This document shows positions 58,631 to 64,000 of a DNA stretch of 64,000 bases, in pieces. Source of the DNA: Anadara kagoshimensis (taxonomy: Eukaryota > Mollusca > Bivalvia > Arcoida > Arcidae); contig CM037871.1 of assembly GCA_021292105.1 (NCBI GenBank), positions 54,149,366 to 54,213,365 of the forward strand, given 5' to 3'. The translations under genes and the position numbers were made by a program. The notes beneath the pieces are model-generated. The model saw nothing but the letters and a program-made list of their open reading frames with translations, had not been told where the DNA came from and ran no database searches. Within the stretch, counting starts at the first letter, position 1, and each line of letters begins with the position of its first letter.

Positions 58631-61600
58631 ATGGCTAACATGTCTCAATTCATTGTCATACTGACCGCTTGCTTATTGGGGATAGCAACTCCCACGCCTT
58701 CAAAACGTTATTGTAAGTTATTTTTAACTTTTTCACGCCTGAAAATCGTGGTTTAACTGTTAAACTGTTTTCAAGCGTGATTATTATTTTGTCATTTTCC
58801 TGTGTAAACTGGTTCTGTACCAACTTGAGAACTCATTACCGAAGCTCCGACTTCACAATCATTTCTCATCTAAGATTTTCCTTAACTTACAGGTATATAC
58901 ATGTAAGTGTGACAATATGATGCCTAATTTTGTTAATGTTTATAATATTCAGGAATTTAAGGTATCATTTTTCATTTTTACGATGACTTGTACATTAAAA
59001 TATTTGCATTTAGTTTTGACAAAAATACTGAAGTATTCATCATTAGTTCCAAAAAAGAGGTTAGTTAAATTTAAGTTAAGGAAAATCTTAGCAAAGGAGC
59101 AATATGAAACTAGGACCAGCTACCACAACCAAATATCTATAATCAATTCGGATAATTTTAAATGGGCCATTTGACGACCGAAATTTTAGTTGCAAACCGA
59201 ACAATAGTAGGCGTTCAGCGAAAATTGCATACTTACAAACGACAAAAATGAAACATATGGTGGCACAGAAGTGACATGGAATATTTCTCATATTACGTGC
59301 GCACGTATTTCCTATATAGTACACGTGTACTTTTAATATACCAACTGTTTGTTTCAAAGCTTTTTATTGACGAGCTATTCTATTATGTGTGCATGTAGTT
59401 AATACGTATGGTCGTGAAAAGACAATGCGTGCGCACGAAATAAATACATGCATTACATGAGCACGTGATGTACAAATATACTAGTATGTTATGTCACTTC
59501 TGTGTCACGGTACAAAAAATCAGTAACATAATTACCAATACAACTGATACTGGATATAAAATTGGCCATTTTAAACCATTAAGGCAAAGAGAATGATGTC
59601 TCCCACATGGGAATGGAACTACAACCAGCCTAGTCAGTTAATTACACGTTATTTCCGTGAAACACTTGCGTTATGTCTTCAACTTCAAGCGTCAAGTAAA
59701 GAAAAACATTACACAAACATGTAATTTAGTTTTAATTTAAGTTCCTTTAGTTCATGTTACATGCCTTTAGTTCATGTTACGTGTCTTTAGTTCATGTTTT
59801 GTGGTGCCTGTTCATGTTAAGTGTCTTTAGTTCATGTTACGTGTCTTTAGTTCATGTTACATGCCTTTAATTCATATTTAGTGCCTTTAGTTCATGTTAA
59901 GTGCCTCTTGTTCATGTTCAGTGACTTAAGTCTATGTTAAGTGATTTTAGTTTATCTGTAGTGTATGTTCATGTTCAGTGCCTTAACTTCATAATTAGTT
60001 CTTTAAGTTCATGTTTAGTGCCTTTAGTTCATGTTTAGTGCCTTAAGTTTATGTTAAGTGACTTTAGCTCCAGTTTAGTGCCTTTAGTTCATGTTACGTG
60101 TCTTTAGTTCATGTTACGTGTCTTTAGTTCATGTTCGGTGGCTTTAGCTTATTTTTAGTTCCTTAAGTTTATGTTAAGCGCCTTTAGTTCATATTCAGTG
60201 CCTTTAGTTCATGTTACGTGCCTTTAGTTCATGTTAAGTGTCTTTTAGTTTATGTTAAGTGATTTTAGTTCATGTTCAGTTCTTTTGTTCATGTTAAGTG
60301 TCTTTAGTTCATATTTAGTGCCTTTAGTTCATGTTACGTGTCTTTAGTTCATGTTTGGTGCCTTTATTTTATGTTAAGTGCCTTTAATTCATGTTAAGTG
60401 TCTTTAATTCATGTTAAATGTCTTTAATTCATGTTAAATGTCTTTAATTCATGTTCAGTGCCTTTAGTTCATGTTAGGTGTCTTTTGTTCATGTTTAATG
60501 CCTTTAGTTCATGTTAAGTGACTTTAGTTCATATTCAGTGCCTTTAGTTCATGTTTAGTGCTTTTAGTTCATGTTCAGTTCTTTTGTTCATGTTAAGTGC
60601 CTTTAGTTCATATTTAGTGCCTTTAGTTCATGTTCGGTGTCTTTATTTTATGTTAAGTGCCTTTAGTTCATGTTAAGTGTCTATAGTTCATATTTATAGC
60701 CTTTAGTTCATGTTTAGTGCCTTTAATTTATGTTAAGTGCCTTTAGTTCATGTTCGGTGCCTTTAGTTTATGCTTAGTGCCTTTAGTTCATATTTAGTGC
60801 CTTTAGTTCATATTTAGTGCCTTTAGTTCATGTTAAGTGTCTTTAGTTCATGTTAAGTGACTTTAGTTCATATTTAGTGCCTTTAGTTCATGTTTAGTGC
60901 CTTTATTTTATGTTAAGTGTCTTTAGTTCATATTTAGTGCCTTTAGTTCATGTTTAGTGTCTTTAGTTCATGTTAAGTGTCTTTAGTTCATGCTTAGTGT
61001 CTTTAGTTTATGTTAGGTTCTTTTAGTGCCTTTAGTTTATATTCAGTGCCTTTAGTTCATGTTTAGTGCCTTTAATTTATGTTAAATGCCTTTAGTTCAT
61101 ATTTATAGCCTTTAGTTCATGTTTGTGTCTTTAGTTCATATTTAATGTCTTTAGTTCATGTCAAGTGTCTTTAGTTCATGTTAAGTGTCGTTAATTCATA
61201 TTTATTGCCTTTAGTTCATGTTAAGTGTCTTTAGTTCATGTTAAGTGCCTTTAGATCATATTTATTGCCTTTAGTTCATGTTAAGGGTCTTTAGTTCATG
61301 TTTGGTGCCTTTAGTTTATCTTAAGTGCCTTAAGTTCATATTTATTGCTTTAGCTCATGTTTAGTGCCTTTAGTTCATGTTCAGTGCCTATATTGTATGT
61401 TAAGTTCTTTAGTTCATGTTAAGTGTCTTTAGTTCATATTCAGTTCCTTTAGTTCATGTTTAGTGCCTTTAGTTCATGGTAAATGTCTTTAGTTCATGTT
61501 AAGTGTATTTAGTTCATGTTCGGTGCCTTTAGTTTATCTTAAGTGCCTTAAGTTCATATTTATTGCTTTAGCTCATGTTTAGTGCCTTTAGTTCATGTTC

Positions 61601-63912
61601 AGTGCCTATATTGTATGTTAAGTTCTTTAGTTCATGTTTAGTGCCTTTAGTTCATGGTAAATGTCTTTAGTTCATATTCAGTTCCTTTAGTTTATGTTTA
61701 GTGTCTTTAGTTCATGTTCAGTGCCTTTAGTTCATGTTAAGTGCCTTTAGTTCATGGTAAATATCTTTAGTTCATATTCAGTTCCTTTGGTTCATGTTAA
61801 GTGCCTTTAGTTCATGTTTAGTGCCTTTAGTTCATGTTAAGTGTCTTTAGTTCATGTTTAGTGTCTTTAGTTCATGTTTAGTGTCTTTAGTTCATGTTCG
61901 GTTCTTTTGTTTGTATTTAGTGCCTTTAGTTCATATTCAGTGACTTTTGTTCATGTTTAGTGCCTTTAGTTCATGTTTAGTGCCTTTAGTTCATGTTAAG
62001 TGTCTTTAGTTCATGTTTAGTGCCTTTACTTCATGTTAGGTTCTTTTGTTTGTATTTAGTGCCTTTAGTTCATGTTTAGTGCCTTTAGTTCATGTTAAGT
62101 GCCTTTAGTTCATATTTAGTGCCTTGAGTTCATGTTCAGTGCCTTTATTGTACGTTAAGTGTCTTTAGTTCATGTTAAGCGTCTTTAGTTCATGTTAAGT
62201 GCCTTTGGTTCATATTTAGTGCCTTGATTTCATGTTTAGTGCCTTTAGTTCATGTTAAGTGTCTTTAGTTCATATTTAGTGCCTTTGTTGTATGTTAAGT
62301 GTCTTTAGTTCATGTTAAGTGCCTTTAATTCATATTTAGTGCCTTTATTGTATGTCAAGTGTCTTTAGTTCATGTTAAGTGTCTTTAGTTCATATTGAGT
62401 GCCTTTAGTTCATATTTAGTGCCTTTAGCTCATGTTTAGTGTCTTTAGTTCATGATAAGTGCCTTTAGTTCATGTTCAGTGACTTAAGTTTATGTTAAGT
62501 TCCTTTAGTTTATCTGTAGTGTATATTCATGTTAAGTGCCTTTAGTTCATGTTCGGTGCCTTTAGTTCATGTTAAGTGTCTTAAGTTCATGCTAAGTGTC
62601 TTTAGTTCATATGGAGTGCCTTTAGTTCATATTTAGTGCATTTAGTCATGTTTAGTGCCTTTAATTCATGTTAAGTGCGTTTAGTTCATGTTCAGTGCCT
62701 TTAAGTTATCTGTAGTGTATATTTATGTTAAGTGCCTTAAGTTCATGATAAGTGCCTTAAGTTTATGTTTAGTGTTTTTAGTTCATGTTAAGTGTCTTTA
62801 GTTTATGTTAAGTGCCTTTAGATGATGTTAAGTGTGTTTAGTTCATGTTAAGTGCATTTAGTTCATGTTTAGTGCCTTTATTTCATGTTTAGTGTCTTTA
62901 GTTCATGTTAAGTTCTTTTGTTCATATTTAGTGCCTTTAGTTCATGTTTAGTGCCTTTAGTTTTTCTTAAGTGCCTTTAGTTCATGTTCAGTGACTTAAG
63001 TCCCTGTTAAGTGACTTTAATTTATCTTAAGTGTATGTTCATGTTCAGTACCTTTAGTTCATGTTCAGTGACTTAAGTTCATGTTAAGTACCTTTAGTTT
63101 GTTTGGTGGGTTTTTAGGCTTATGTTAAGTACCTTTAGTGTTAGTGGGTTTTTTGGCTTACGTTTAGCATTTGAGGAAATAAACTTGTGTTAACTTGCAG
63201 TAATAAACTTGTCAGCTAATGCACTTGTAACGATAAGACTAGCAGTGATAAACTTGTCAGCTAATGCACTTGTAACGATAAGACTAGCAGTGATAAACTT
63301 GTCAGCTAATGCACTTGTAACGATAAGACTAACAGTGATAAACTTGTCAGCTAATGCACTTGTAACGATGAGACTAGCAGTGATAAACTTAACACGGGTC
63401 CCTTGAGATGACATGTGCAAAAAAATCATTTTGTAATTTATATGTTCCACGCCCAAGTCAAGATATTCTCGTCTGTATGGTTATGGTACATCGACATTCT
63501 CGACTAACCTTATTATCGTTATTAAATACATTACAGCGCCACATTTCGATTCTGGACGAAGTGTTGGAACATTGTCTAGTAGCGCCATTGATGAAGCCTC
63601 CGGGATTTGTGCAAGCAGGGATCATAGTAACGTCATCTATACACACAATGACTCTGGGGGCGGAAACAAAATATACGTCATTGATGCCACCTCTGGCCAT
63701 CTGAGAGCCACGATCACCCTTGACCATGCCAGTAACCATGACTGGGAGGATATATGTTGTGGACCGTGTCCTGATGGGGGTAACTGTATCTATATCGGTG
63801 ATATTGGAGGGAACTACCATGGCAACGTTAACAATATCTACAAAATAAAGGAACCTTCATCTATCAAGGACCAACATATTTCTGTACATTCTGGAGACAA
63901 ACTTCATTTCAG
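58631..63912 (+). CDS. Secreted beta-propeller-like protein, 5' part (two exons)
   Basis: Exon 1 is 58631-58712 (ATG; a typical signal peptide with a hydrophobic core FIVILTACLLGIA and cleavage likely near TPTPS). Exon 2 is 63537-63912, joined in phase 1, with an acceptor after TTACAG and a donor GTACGT. Exon 2 contains IDEASGICASR, YTHNDSGGGNKIYVIDATSG, HDWEDICCGPCPDG and IYIGDIGGNYHGN, a repeated blade-like pattern found in uncharacterised secreted or membrane proteins that are abundant in molluscs. I infer a beta-propeller fold; the ligand or enzyme role is unknown. The phase 2 donor shows that the gene continues past the right edge. Intron 1 is 4,824 bp, of which about 3.4 kb is a minisatellite. 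Confidence 0.8.
59740..63080. repeat. 20-bp minisatellite, about 3.3 kb
   Basis: About 165 units of consensus TTCATGTTAAGTGCCTTTAG run without a break, with common variants TTCATATTTAGTG, GTGTCTTTAG, and TTTATGTTAAGTG. Segments near 61310-61390 and 61530-61620 are duplicated at a higher order. It lies entirely in intron 1 of the beta-propeller-like gene. Confidence 0.95.
63199..63390. repeat. 45-bp tandem repeat, four copies
   Basis: The unit GATAAACTTGTCAGCTAATG plus CACTTGTAACGATAAGACTA and GCAGT is repeated four times almost perfectly. A fifth partial copy is at the end. Because 45 is a multiple of three it stays open in several frames, but no start or splice context supports coding. Confidence 0.95.
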
Positions 63913-64000
63913 GTACGTTTTCTATTAGTAGTTCAGATACGGAAGTCGAGTACGGTGGAGTTGAACAGCGAGTTATATAATAATTCAATACGAATTCATT

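Noticed and set aside
59740-63390. Possible CRISPR-like array
   Set aside because: Units are contiguous with no unique spacers, in a eukaryotic intron; it is a minisatellite.
63190-63456. Repeat-containing 88-codon frame with a 15-residue period
   Set aside because: The 45-bp repeat is divisible by three and so stays open by chance in several frames. It is intronic and lacks splice or start support.

Overview
The window is eukaryotic nuclear DNA, AT-rich, with small exons, GT-AG introns and dense repeats. Gene content (CYP3-type cytochrome P450s, glycine amidinotransferase, cytosolic sulfotransferase, a secreted beta-propeller-like protein) and repeat content (Helitron-like elements with core tandem arrays and CTAA ends, tRNA-derived SINEs, many MITEs) point to a mollusc, most likely a bivalve. 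The species cannot be fixed from sequence alone.

Layout, left to right. 417-7928 (-): ten exons of a CYP3-like P450 whose 3' exons lie beyond the left edge; exons 4 and 5 carry frameshifts, so it is probably a pseudogene. 9337-15569 (+): a seven-exon glycine amidinotransferase-like gene with its catalytic motifs but frameshifts in exons 3 and 5 and a lost acceptor. 16945-35979 (-): a complete 14-exon P450 (512 aa) with all hallmark motifs. 40197-53394 (-): a complete five-exon sulfotransferase (301 aa). 58631-63912 (+): the first two exons of a secreted beta-propeller-like protein, separated by a 4.8-kb intron that is mostly a 20-bp minisatellite and running off the right edge.

Mobile DNA fills the introns. 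Sulfotransferase intron 4 holds a 3.25-kb element with about 180-bp terminal inverted repeats. It carries a zinc-finger/P-loop packaging-type ATPase reading frame (frameshifted) and a second zinc-finger protein, and it resembles a miniature Maverick/virus-like element. Intron 2 holds a 1.55-kb Harbinger-like element with a TTA target duplication. Intron 1 holds nested Helitron-like elements with a 405-bp SINE flanked by a 15-bp target duplication. Decayed Crypton-like, hAT-like and mariner-like fragments lie elsewhere.

The most unusual pattern is that, in two unrelated genes, tandem repeats have grown out of exon/5'-splice-site junctions: P450 exon 3 (four extra mini-exons with acceptor and donor), exon 7 (about four 44-48-bp units), exon 9 (a 23-unit satellite, about 17 units with an exact GTAAGT) and sulfotransferase exon 4 (five 74-bp units). 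The exon 4 donor of the same P450 abuts a long CA repeat. This is read directly from the sequence; its effect on splicing is inference.

The P450s and sulfotransferase are phase I and phase II detoxification/steroid-type enzymes. Their proximity may be functional or accidental.
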